Notes under the pieces: model-generated
Databases searched by the model: none
What the model saw: the letters and a program-made list of their open reading frames with translations, nothing else
Told to the model about the DNA's origin: nothing
Translations under genes and position numbers: made by a program
Shown here: positions 6,841-12,856 of the stretch, one piece after another
How positions within the stretch are numbered: the stretch's first letter is position 1
How the letters are laid out: each line of letters begins with the position of its first letter
Assembly: GCA_900551365.1 (NCBI GenBank)
Contig: URVZ01000034.1
Location: forward strand, 1-17,519
Reading direction: 5' to 3'
Source of the DNA: an uncultured Collinsella sp.
Lineage (GTDB): Bacteria; Actinomycetota; Coriobacteriia; Coriobacteriales; Coriobacteriaceae
Length of the DNA stretch: 17,519 nt

Positions 6841-6887
6841 CCGCGGAGAATCGAACTCTGTGCAGGGCGCGGGCGTAAAGAAAACGC
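6841..6887. repeat. 47-bp direct repeat, copy 1, carrying an inverted tmRNA T-arm sequence
   Basis: This copy differs from the one at 7052-7098 by a single base out of 47. Bases 6842-6858 are the exact reverse complement (17 of 17) of tmRNA bases 6759-6775, i.e. the T-arm and the start of the acceptor strand. The rest is GC-rich and ends in GTAAAGAAAACGC. Integrases often use the 3' end of ssrA as attachment site, but an integration scar would be a direct copy, not an inverted one. Confidence 0.85.
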
Positions 6888-6963
6888 GTAAGCGTTTTTA
6901 GCCCGCGGGCGAGGACGCCGGTAGGCGGCCGAAGCCGGCGCGGATTTGCGAAGCAAATACGCG
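6869..6963. other. Cluster of short hairpins between the two 47-bp repeats
   Basis: Three hairpins follow one another: GCGGGC (6869-6874) with GCCCGC (6901-6906), enclosing AAAACGC (6881-6887) with GCGTTTT (6892-6898); CGCCGG (6916-6921) with CCGGCG (6935-6940); and CGCG-G-ATTTGC (6939-6949) with GCAAAT-A-CGCG (6953-6963) around a GAA loop. The next bases, 6964-6975, repeat 12 bases of the tmRNA 3' end (6765-6776) in direct orientation. No gene is seen from 6785 to 7463. Confidence 0.6.
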
Positions 6964-7051
6964 GATTCTCCGCGCAAAGCCCCAACCCAAAACAGATGTG
7001 CTGCCGATGGTATTTCAGCTAGCCATGCCCAGCACCAACGGATTCCCCCAC

Positions 7052-7098
7052 CCGCGGAGAATCGAACTCTATGCAGGGCGCGGGCGTAAAGAAAACGC
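7052..7098. repeat. 47-bp direct repeat, copy 2
   Basis: Identical to 6841-6887 except for one G-to-A change at the 20th base. The 17-base inverted tmRNA T-arm match is at 7053-7069. The two copies are 211 bases apart, start to start. Sequences outside the repeats differ, so the unit borders are sharp. Confidence 0.85.
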
Positions 7099-7113
7099 CT
7101 CAGTGACGCAGAG

Positions 7114-7378
7114 TGGGACGCGCTTTCCCAATGGCAGCCCAGGCGGAAAGCTCATCCCGGAATCCGCGCTCAGACTGGGACGTAGTTTCCGGATGACACA
7201 TCAAGCGGAAAGCGCATCCCGGAATCTAAGCTCGAAATGGGATTCATTTTCCTGATGACGGGCTCAGCGGAAAATGCGACCCGGAATTTGCTCTGAGAAT
7301 GGGATGCGCTTTCCCAGCGGCGGTCCAAGCGGAAAGCGCATCCCGGAATCTCGCCTCAAACTGGGACACACTTTCCGC
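7114..7378. repeat. Tandem array of four 62-bp hairpin units plus a partial fifth
   Basis: Units start at 7114, 7176, 7238 and 7300, each exactly 62 bases long; a partial fifth starts at 7362 and fades after about 15 bases. Each unit has a left arm of the type GGGATGCGCTTTCC, a variable 16-base loop, a right arm GGAAAGCGCATCCC, then GGAAT and a variable tail. In the unit at 7300 the arms (7301-7314, 7331-7344) are a perfect 14-bp match. In the unit at 7238 changed arm bases are partly compensated (AT...TTCC against GGAA...AT), so pairing is kept while sequence drifts. The array ends 75 bases before the ribosome site of the patatin gene. Confidence 0.9.
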
Positions 7379-7463
7379 TTCACCTGCCGCCTCGAAAAAC
7401 CTGCGCGCCCTCCATCCCAAAACTGGGTAGAAGAAAGCCAAAACGCAATCGCAGGAGGTCAAT

Positions 7464-8342
7464 ATGACTGCAGAAGATAAGGCAAAGAACGCTGGCAAGG
7501 TCGCGCTCGTCCTGGAGGGCGGCAGCTTCCGCGGGCAGTTTACCGCCGGCGTGCTCGACGTCCTCATGGAGGCCGGTGTCGAAATTCCGGCGGTGTACGG
7601 CGTCTCGGCCGGTGCGCTCAACGGCGTCAACTACAAGTCGCACCAGATCGGCCGCACCAACCGAGTCAATTTGACCTTCTGCAACGACAGCCGCTACATG
7701 GGCGCCGCGTCGTTTGCGTCCACGGGTTCCATCGTGGGTTACGACTTTATCTTCAACGATGTCCAGGACCGCCTGGATCCCTTTGACAACGAGACGTTCG
7801 ATGCGAGCCCCATCGAGATGTACGCCGTCGCGACGGACATGCTCTTTGGAACCGCCGCGTACCTGCCGGTCAAAAGCGCCGTACTTGACCTCGACGCTGT
7901 GCGCGCATCGACCTCGTTGCCGCTGGTGACACCGCCGGTCGAGATAGACGGGCACAAATACGTCGACGGCGGCGTGGCCGATTCGGTTCCTATCGAGCAT
8001 GTGCTCGAGGAGGCGGGCTTCGACCGTGCGGTCGTCATCGTCACGCAGGACCGTTCGTACGAGAAAAAGCCCTACGAGTTTTTGCCGGCCGCGCGCGCCC
8101 GCTATGCCGACTACCCCTATCTGCTTGAAGCTATCGAGACGCGCCACGATCGTTACAACATCCAGCGTATGCACCTGTGGAAGTATGAGCGCGAGGGCCG
8201 CGCGTTGGTCGTCGCTCCGCAAAAGCCGGTCGAGGTCGGCCATGTCGAGCACGATTCGGCAAAGCTTTTGGACCTGTATATCCAGGGCCGTCAGGAGGCA
8301 AAGCGCCTGCTCGCGGAAATCCAAGAGTTCGTTGAGCGCTAA
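7464..8342 (+). CDS. Patatin-like phospholipase (YjjU-type)
   Basis: A 292-residue lipid acyl hydrolase of the patatin family. The oxyanion-hole motif LEGGSFRG is at residues 17-24, the nucleophile is S48 in GVSAG, and the partner of the Ser-Asp dyad is D168 in VDGGVADSVP. All catalytic parts are intact, so an active phospholipase or lysophospholipase is expected. The C-terminal ~100 residues resemble the tail of bacterial YjjU-like patatins. There is no signal peptide, so it should act in the cytosol or at the inner membrane face. An ideal AGGAGGT (7453-7459) fixes the ATG. The gene stands alone: a repeat array lies upstream and the rplM promoter downstream. Confidence 0.92.
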   Translation: MTAEDKAKNAGKVALVLEGGSFRGQFTAGVLDVLMEAGVEIPAVYGVSAGALNGVNYKSHQIGRTNRVNLTFCNDSRYMGAASFASTGSIVGYDFIFNDVQDRLDPFDNETFDASPIEMYAVATDMLFGTAAYLPVKSAVLDLDAVRASTSLPLVTPPVEIDGHKYVDGGVADSVPIEHVLEEAGFDRAVVIVTQDRSYEKKPYEFLPAARARYADYPYLLEAIETRHDRYNIQRMHLWKYEREGRALVVAPQKPVEVGHVEHDSAKLLDLYIQGRQEAKRLLAEIQEFVER

Positions 8343-8442
8343 CGACGGAGAACCCTCAAAAAATGATAACAGCTAAAGAGCTGGAAAAATCACGGCTCGT
8401 GGATGACATGTGCAGAAACTCTGGTCGGAGCCAAAATACCTG

Positions 8443-8470
8443 TTGACTCGTACGGCGAGCGGGGTAATAT
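8443..8470 (+). promoter_or_regulatory. Promoter of the rplM-rpsI operon
   Basis: TTGACT (8443-8448) and TAATAT (8465-8470) are separated by 16 bases, a strong promoter as expected for ribosomal protein genes. Transcription should start near 8477, giving a leader of about 60 bases. Confidence 0.7.
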
Positions 8471-8476
8471 GGACGG

Positions 8477-8508
8477 GTTACTTGCAGAGCCCCGTGAATC
8501 TCTGTAAC
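8477..8508 (+). promoter_or_regulatory. Possible L13 leader hairpin
   Basis: GTTA (8477-8480) pairs with TAAC (8505-8508), and CAGAG (8485-8489) pairs with CTCTG (8500-8504), separated by a one-sided bulge. It sits at the very 5' end of the predicted rplM transcript. L13 leaders that let a ribosomal protein control its own operon are known in other bacteria; that this is one is a guess from position. Confidence 0.35.
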
Positions 8509-8536
8509 AACACGTACTGTACATGGAGGAGTCTAA

Positions 8537-8980
8537 GTGATTTCGAAATCGACTCACTACGCCAAGCAGGGCGAGGTCCAGCGCAACTGGGTTCTCGTCG
8601 ACGCCGATGGTGCTGTCCTGGGCCGTCTTGCCACCCAGATCGCAATGATCCTGCGCGGTAAGAACAAGCCCCAGTTCACGCCCAACAGCGACTGCGGCGA
8701 CTTCGTTGTCGTCATCAACGCCGATAAGGTCCAGCTTACCGGTAACAAGGCCGACACGAAGACCTATTATCGCCACAGCGGCTACAACGGCGGCCTCAAG
8801 GCTGAGAGCTTCCGCCAGGCTATGGAGAAGCACCCGGAGAAGGTCATCGAGCGCGCCGTTCGCGGTATGCTGCCCAAGACCACCCTCGGCCGTGCCCAGA
8901 TGACCAAGCTTAAGGTCTACGCTGGTGCCGAGCATCCGCATGCTGCCCAGAACCCCACGAAGATTGAGCTGGAGGCTTAA
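8537..8980 (+). CDS. rplM: Large-subunit ribosomal protein L13 (uL13)
   Basis: 147 residues, the normal L13 length. Family landmarks are LVDADGAVLGRLAT near residue 20, FVVVINADKVQLTGNK in the middle and the highly conserved RGMLPKTTLGR (about 108-118). The start is GTG, fixed by GGAGGA (8525-8530) six bases upstream; initiator tRNA will still insert Met. L13 binds 23S rRNA early in 50S assembly. rpsI follows after 2 bases, the near-universal L13-S9 pair. Confidence 0.98.
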   Translation: MISKSTHYAKQGEVQRNWVLVDADGAVLGRLATQIAMILRGKNKPQFTPNSDCGDFVVVINADKVQLTGNKADTKTYYRHSGYNGGLKAESFRQAMEKHPEKVIERAVRGMLPKTTLGRAQMTKLKVYAGAEHPHAAQNPTKIELEA

Positions 8981-8982
8981 AG

Positions 8983-9378
<396 letters not shown>

Positions 9379-9411
9379 GGTTTTATCTCCTTTCGAGATA
9401 CAATGTACAAG

Positions 9412-9452
9412 CGGGGCCTGCCGATTCCTCGGCGGGTCCCGTTTTTCTTTTT
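9412..9452 (+). terminator. Intrinsic terminator of rplM-rpsI
   Basis: CGGGGCCTGCCG (9412-9423) pairs with CGGCGGGTCCCG (9430-9441) with two G-U pairs and a 6-base loop, followed by TTTTTCTTTTT (9442-9452). Confidence 0.92.
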
Positions 9453-9501
9453 CGACTAGGGTGGGCGGTTGCATATCGCCTGCTAGGGAAGGAGCGATCC
9501 T

Positions 9502-10839
9502 ATGCCCCAGAACATCTTCGGTACCGATGGTGTCCGTGGCGTCGCCAACGCCGATCTTTCGTGCGACCTCGCGTTTCGCCTGGGCCGCGCGGCGACCAAG
9601 TTCCTTGGTCCGGACATCTGCATCGGCCGTGACACGCGCCTTTCGGGCACCATGCTCGAGAGCGCTCTGACCGCCGGCATCATGGCCGAGGGCGGCCGCC
9701 CGCACTGCTGCGGCGTTATCCCCACGCCTGCCGTGGCACTGCTCACCGTTCAAAACGAGCTTGACGGCGGCATCGTCATCTCTGCTTCGCATAATCCGCC
9801 GGAGTTCAATGGCATCAAGTTCTTTAGCCGCAAGGGCATGAAGCTTCCCGATGCTGTCGAGGAAGAGATCAGCGCCTGGGTCATGTCCGAGGAAGCCATG
9901 GCTGCCGACACGCTGCCGACTGGCGCCGGCGTGGGCCACATCACCAAGATGAAGGACGCCCGCAAGGCATACGTCGACCACGCCATCGATACGCTTGATG
10001 GCCTGAGGCTCGACGGCCTGGTCGTTGCCGTCGACTGCGGCCACGGTGCTTCTTGCCAGACCACGCCCGCCGCGCTGCAGCGCCTGGGCGCCACGGTCCA
10101 TGCCATCAACACCGATTACTGCGGCACTGACATTAACGTTGAGTGCGGCTCTACGCACCTCGAGCCCCTGCGCGAGCTCGTGCTGCGCACCCATGCTGAT
10201 ATCGGTCTGGCCCACGACGGCGACGCCGACCGCGTACTGTTCGTGGACAGCGAGGGCAATGAGATCGACGGTGACTACATCCTGGCTATCTGCGGTTCTG
10301 ACCTCGCCGCTCGCGGCAAGCTCGCCAACTCCGAGATCGTCTCGACCGTCATGTGCAACCTTGGCTTCTCCATCGCTATGAAGGAGCAGGGCTTCGAGAT
10401 GGTCCAGACCGCCGTGGGCGACCGCTACGTTCTGGAGCGCATGCTCGCGGACGGCGCCGTCATCGGCGGCGAGCAGTCCGGCCACATCATCTTCCTGGAG
10501 CACAACACCACCGGTGACGGCCTGGTGACGGCTCTGCAGCTGCTGGCCGTGCTCAAGCGCACCGGTCGTACCCTCACCGACCTTGCTGGCATCATGAAGA
10601 AGTACCCGCAGGTACTCGTCAACGTGCATTCCGACAACAAGGCTGGTCTGGACGATTGCCAGCCCATCTGGGATGCCGTCGCTGCTGCCGAGAAGGAGCT
10701 TGACGGCCGCGGCCGCATTCTGGTGCGCCCGAGCGGTACCGAGCCGCTGGTCCGCGTGATGGCCGAGGCCGAGACGCACGAGCTGACCCAGCGCGTTGTC
10801 GACGACATCGTCGAGGTTGTCAAGCGCGAACTTCCCTAA
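9502..10839 (+). CDS. glmM: Phosphoglucosamine mutase
   Basis: 445 residues, the standard length. GlmM interconverts glucosamine-6-phosphate and glucosamine-1-phosphate, the step before UDP-GlcNAc and thus peptidoglycan. The four active-site loops are present: the phosphoserine loop SASHNP with S96, the Mg loop DGDADR (239-244), the sugar loop GEQSGH (323-328) and the phosphate loop RPSGTEP (409-415). The N-terminal FGTDGVRG is typical of bacterial GlmM. AAGGAG (9489-9494) fixes the ATG. It follows the ribosomal operon terminator, so it needs its own promoter or read-through; none is obvious in the 49-base gap. Confidence 0.97.
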   Translation: MPQNIFGTDGVRGVANADLSCDLAFRLGRAATKFLGPDICIGRDTRLSGTMLESALTAGIMAEGGRPHCCGVIPTPAVALLTVQNELDGGIVISASHNPPEFNGIKFFSRKGMKLPDAVEEEISAWVMSEEAMAADTLPTGAGVGHITKMKDARKAYVDHAIDTLDGLRLDGLVVAVDCGHGASCQTTPAALQRLGATVHAINTDYCGTDINVECGSTHLEPLRELVLRTHADIGLAHDGDADRVLFVDSEGNEIDGDYILAICGSDLAARGKLANSEIVSTVMCNLGFSIAMKEQGFEMVQTAVGDRYVLERMLADGAVIGGEQSGHIIFLEHNTTGDGLVTALQLLAVLKRTGRTLTDLAGIMKKYPQVLVNVHSDNKAGLDDCQPIWDAVAAAEKELDGRGRILVRPSGTEPLVRVMAEAETHELTQRVVDDIVEVVKRELP

Positions 10840-10860
10840 TGGTCAAAAACCGTTGCCAAG

Positions 10861-10869
10861 TGGTAAACT
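10861..10869 (+). promoter_or_regulatory. Possible extended -10 promoter for the PTS IIA gene
   Basis: TGG followed by TAAACT forms an extended -10, with TGGTCA (10840-10845) as a weak -35. An alternative uses TTGCCA (10853-10858) as -35 with a poor -10 near 10876. The region is the only AT-rich stretch between glmM and the next gene. Confidence 0.35.
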
Positions 10870-10910
10870 GTTAAGGTTATTTTGATTGATTGGTATGTCC
10901 GAGGGGGAGC

Positions 10911-11408
10911 ATGTTCACTAAAGTCCTAAGGTCTTTTGGTATGCGTGGTCGAGTCCTTATGCTGGATGCTCCCATCTCGGGCGACGTCATTCCGCTTTCC
11001 GAGGTAAACGACCAGACGTTTGCCACCGGCCTTTTGGGCCAGGGCGTGGCGATTCGGCCCACCGGAACGCGTGTGATTGCACCGGCTGATGCCAAGGTCG
11101 AGGCCATTTTTCCCACGGGACACGCTGTTGCGCTTAACACGGTCGATGGCTTGGACGTGCTCATCCACGTTGGTTTGGACACTGTTCAGCTCGAGGGCAA
11201 GCACTTTACCGTACATGCGCAAGTGGGTGACATCGTCCATAAGGGCGATGTACTCATTGAGTTCGATCGCGAGGCAATTGCTGCCGAGGGCTACGATGTG
11301 ACGGTTCCCATCTTGGTGTGCAACTCCGTTGAGTTCTCGAGTATCAAGGGCTCCGTTGGCGTGCATGTCGAAGAGATGGACCAGCTCATCGTTGCTCGCG
11401 AGCGCTAG
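10911..11408 (+). CDS. crr: Stand-alone PTS glucose-type IIA component
   Basis: 165 residues, the size of the single-domain IIA-Glc (Crr) proteins. The phosphorylated histidine is H86 in VLIHVGLDTV and the helper histidine is H71 in FPTGHAVAL; both are intact. It takes phosphate from HPr and passes it to a IIB domain of a sugar permease that is not in this window. I chose ATG 10911 behind GAGGGGGAG; a TTG at 10890 is in frame but has no support. Lying between glmM and nagB, it may serve glucose or N-acetylglucosamine uptake and could also signal sugar status, as Crr does in other bacteria. The symbol crr is by family resemblance; the sugar is unknown. Confidence 0.88.
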   Translation: MFTKVLRSFGMRGRVLMLDAPISGDVIPLSEVNDQTFATGLLGQGVAIRPTGTRVIAPADAKVEAIFPTGHAVALNTVDGLDVLIHVGLDTVQLEGKHFTVHAQVGDIVHKGDVLIEFDREAIAAEGYDVTVPILVCNSVEFSSIKGSVGVHVEEMDQLIVARER

Positions 11409-11430
11409 CAAGTGCACGTGGCCATTAGCC

Positions 11431-11436
11431 TACAAT
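11431..11436 (+). promoter_or_regulatory. Possible -10 box upstream of the nagB leader RNA
   Basis: TACAAT lies about 10 bases before the first strong stem of the leader. No convincing -35 is seen 17 bases upstream, so activator-dependent use or co-transcription with the IIA gene are alternatives. Confidence 0.45.
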
Positions 11437-11442
11437 TCAAAC

Positions 11443-11679
11443 ACGTTTACGGAGGGCGCCCTTGAAAGAGGACGCCCTCCGTGGCAAGATGGGAAACGTC
11501 CGAGGCTAAACAGCTTCGGGTCACCGTGGACGGGCAGGGGCCTCGACGCGGCTAGACACGAGACACATACATTACGCGACCTCGCCCTGGTGGCCGCACA
11601 CGTTGGTTGCGGCCGACGCGGGCCGCGGGCAAGTGCTTGTAAGGGAGCCTTGCCTCTCTTGTACGAGAAAGGACGCGTA
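11443..11679 (+). ncRNA. Long structured leader or candidate noncoding RNA upstream of nagB
   Basis: About 237 bases without a coding frame of its own. Stems seen by eye: ACGGAGGGCG (11449-11458) with CGCCCTCCGT (11473-11482), 10 bp; CGAGGC near 11501 with GCCTCG near 11539; GGCCGCA with TGCGGCC (about 11592-11614), 7 bp; and AAGGGAG (11641-11647) with CTCTCTT (11654-11660) just before the nagB ribosome site. CGTCC (11497-11501) with GGACG (11528-11532) would compete with the second stem or cross it. Single-stranded runs such as GGGAAACGTCC and TAAACAGCTTCGGGTCACC look like conserved-RNA joints. It matches no riboswitch consensus I know. A raiA-type RNA is a possibility I cannot confirm. Confidence 0.55.
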
Positions 11680-12408
11680 ATGAAGATCATTAAAGCTAAA
11701 GACTACGAGGATATGAGCCGCAAGGCCGCCAATATCATCTCGGCCCAGGTTATCCTCAAGCCCGACTGTGTACTGGGCCTTGCCACCGGCTCCACCCCGA
11801 TCGGTGCCTACAAGCAGCTCGCTGCTTGGTACGAGAAGGGCGACGTCGACTTTGCCGAGGTCAGCACCTATAACCTGGACGAGTATCGCGGCCTTTCGCA
11901 CGACGATCCCCAGAGCTATCACTACTTCATGCGTGAGAACTTCTTCGATCACATCAACATCGACCTGAACAACACGCATGTGCCCGACGGTTCCAACCCC
12001 GACGCCGCCGCTGCGTGCTCTGAGTACGACAAGATCGTCGCTGACGCCGGTTACCCGGATCTGCAGCTGCTCGGCATTGGCAACAACGGCCACATCGGCT
12101 TCAACGAGCCCGATGACCACTTCTCCAAGGGCACGCACTGCGTCGACCTCACCGAGAGCACCATTCAGGCCAACAGCCGCCTGTTCGACAGCATCGACGA
12201 TGTTCCCCGTCAGGCCTACACCATGGGTACCCAGACCATCATGTATGCCCGCATGATCCTGGTCGTCGCCAACGGCGAGGCCAAGGCTCAGGCCGTGCAT
12301 GACATGTGCTATGGTCCGGTTACGCCCGAGTGCCCGGCTTCGATCCTGCAGCTGCACACCAACTGCGTTGTCGTTGCCGACGAGGCCGCCCTTTCGCTCT
12401 GCGAGTAG
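11680..12408 (+). CDS. nagB: Glucosamine-6-phosphate deaminase
   Basis: 242 residues, the length of the Bacillus-type enzyme. NagB converts glucosamine-6-phosphate to fructose-6-phosphate and ammonia, feeding amino sugars into glycolysis. Motifs are LGLATGSTP (phosphate loop, about 32-40), NLDEY with catalytic D67, and GIGNNGHIGFNEP with N136, H138 and E143. E. coli has Asp where N136 stands, while Gram-positive enzymes commonly have Asn. E. coli NagB is longer and allosterically controlled; this short form lacks the C-terminal extension. ATG 11680 follows AAAGGA at a normal distance. The in-frame upstream codons run through the structured leader and are unlikely to be translated. A terminator follows. 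Confidence 0.97.
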   Translation: MKIIKAKDYEDMSRKAANIISAQVILKPDCVLGLATGSTPIGAYKQLAAWYEKGDVDFAEVSTYNLDEYRGLSHDDPQSYHYFMRENFFDHINIDLNNTHVPDGSNPDAAAACSEYDKIVADAGYPDLQLLGIGNNGHIGFNEPDDHFSKGTHCVDLTESTIQANSRLFDSIDDVPRQAYTMGTQTIMYARMILVVANGEAKAQAVHDMCYGPVTPECPASILQLHTNCVVVADEAALSLCE

Positions 12409-12440
12409 CGCGAATCCTGCAGCTCGACATAGCCTTGCCT

Positions 12441-12468
12441 AAGGCCTCCGCTTTGCGGGGGCCTTTTT
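12441..12468 (+). terminator. Intrinsic terminator of nagB
   Basis: AAGGCCTCCGC (12441-12451) pairs with GCGGGGGCCTT (12455-12465) with one T-G pair and a 3-base loop; the T-run ends at 12468. Confidence 0.92.
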
Positions 12469-12856
12469 GCTATCCCTTTCCGCCCGCTTGACCAAAATCT
12501 TGGCGCAAGCTTGACGAATGCCGGATGCCCAACAGCTTGATTCATTCCATACCAGATTCTATGCAAAAATGCCACTAGAAGGTCGTAGACGGTAGCGGGT
12601 GCTAGGCGAGTTGAATGACATGGCTGAACCTTGTTCATCTGCGTTACACTGCCGCTTAGATGGGACAAGCTGACAAGCTCATTTACCTGCTTAAAGACCG
12701 ATTAGTCGGGGGATTAATAACAATCGGCCCTCGCTGTACAAAAACTTGCCGCTTGCGTACCAAAAGACAACCTAAAACACAAGGTCGCTCTATTCATAGC
12801 GCGGCTTGTATGGTCTTGCGGCTACAGTGTCCATACGGTCGAGTTGAGGAGCGGGC
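12469..12856. other. 388-base intergenic region upstream of the ATPase/BTAD regulator
   Basis: I see no gene here. The segment is more AT-rich than its neighbours and should hold the promoter of the regulator. Weak -10-like boxes are TACACT (12645-12650) and TACAGT (12823-12828), neither with a good -35 at 17 bases. GAGGAG (12846-12851) is the regulator's ribosome site. Short reading frames on either strand lack a ribosome site and family resemblance. Confidence 0.5.

Noticed and set aside
6841..6858. A second tRNA or tmRNA gene on the minus strand
   Set aside because: Only the T-arm-like 17 bases are present; no acceptor, D-arm or anticodon arm can be built around them.
6707..6985. Minus-strand frame of 92 residues with a WRRGESNSGP-like stretch
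   Set aside because: It is antisense to the tmRNA T-arm, acceptor end and terminator; this motif is a well-known false protein arising opposite tRNA-like genes.
6998..7255. Short + strand frame of 85 residues through the repeat region
   Set aside because: It crosses a 47-bp repeat and two 62-bp units whose period is not a multiple of three, so the reading frame cannot be conserved between units.
7114..7378. CRISPR array
   Set aside because: The period is constant, but the would-be spacers share the TGGGA and TTTCC arms and there are no cas genes; it is a tandem hairpin repeat.
7380..8324. 314-residue open frame on the minus strand
   Set aside because: It lies opposite the patatin gene, which has a full set of catalytic motifs and an ideal ribosome site.
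11329..11679. N-terminal extension of nagB to give a 359-residue protein
   Set aside because: The extension overlaps the IIA gene and runs through the structured leader; ATG 11680 has a good ribosome site and gives the normal 242 residues.
11443..11679. Known riboswitch or RNase P RNA before nagB
   Set aside because: I looked for cobalamin, FMN, TPP, lysine, glmS ribozyme, T-box and RNase P consensus elements and found none, so the class is left open.
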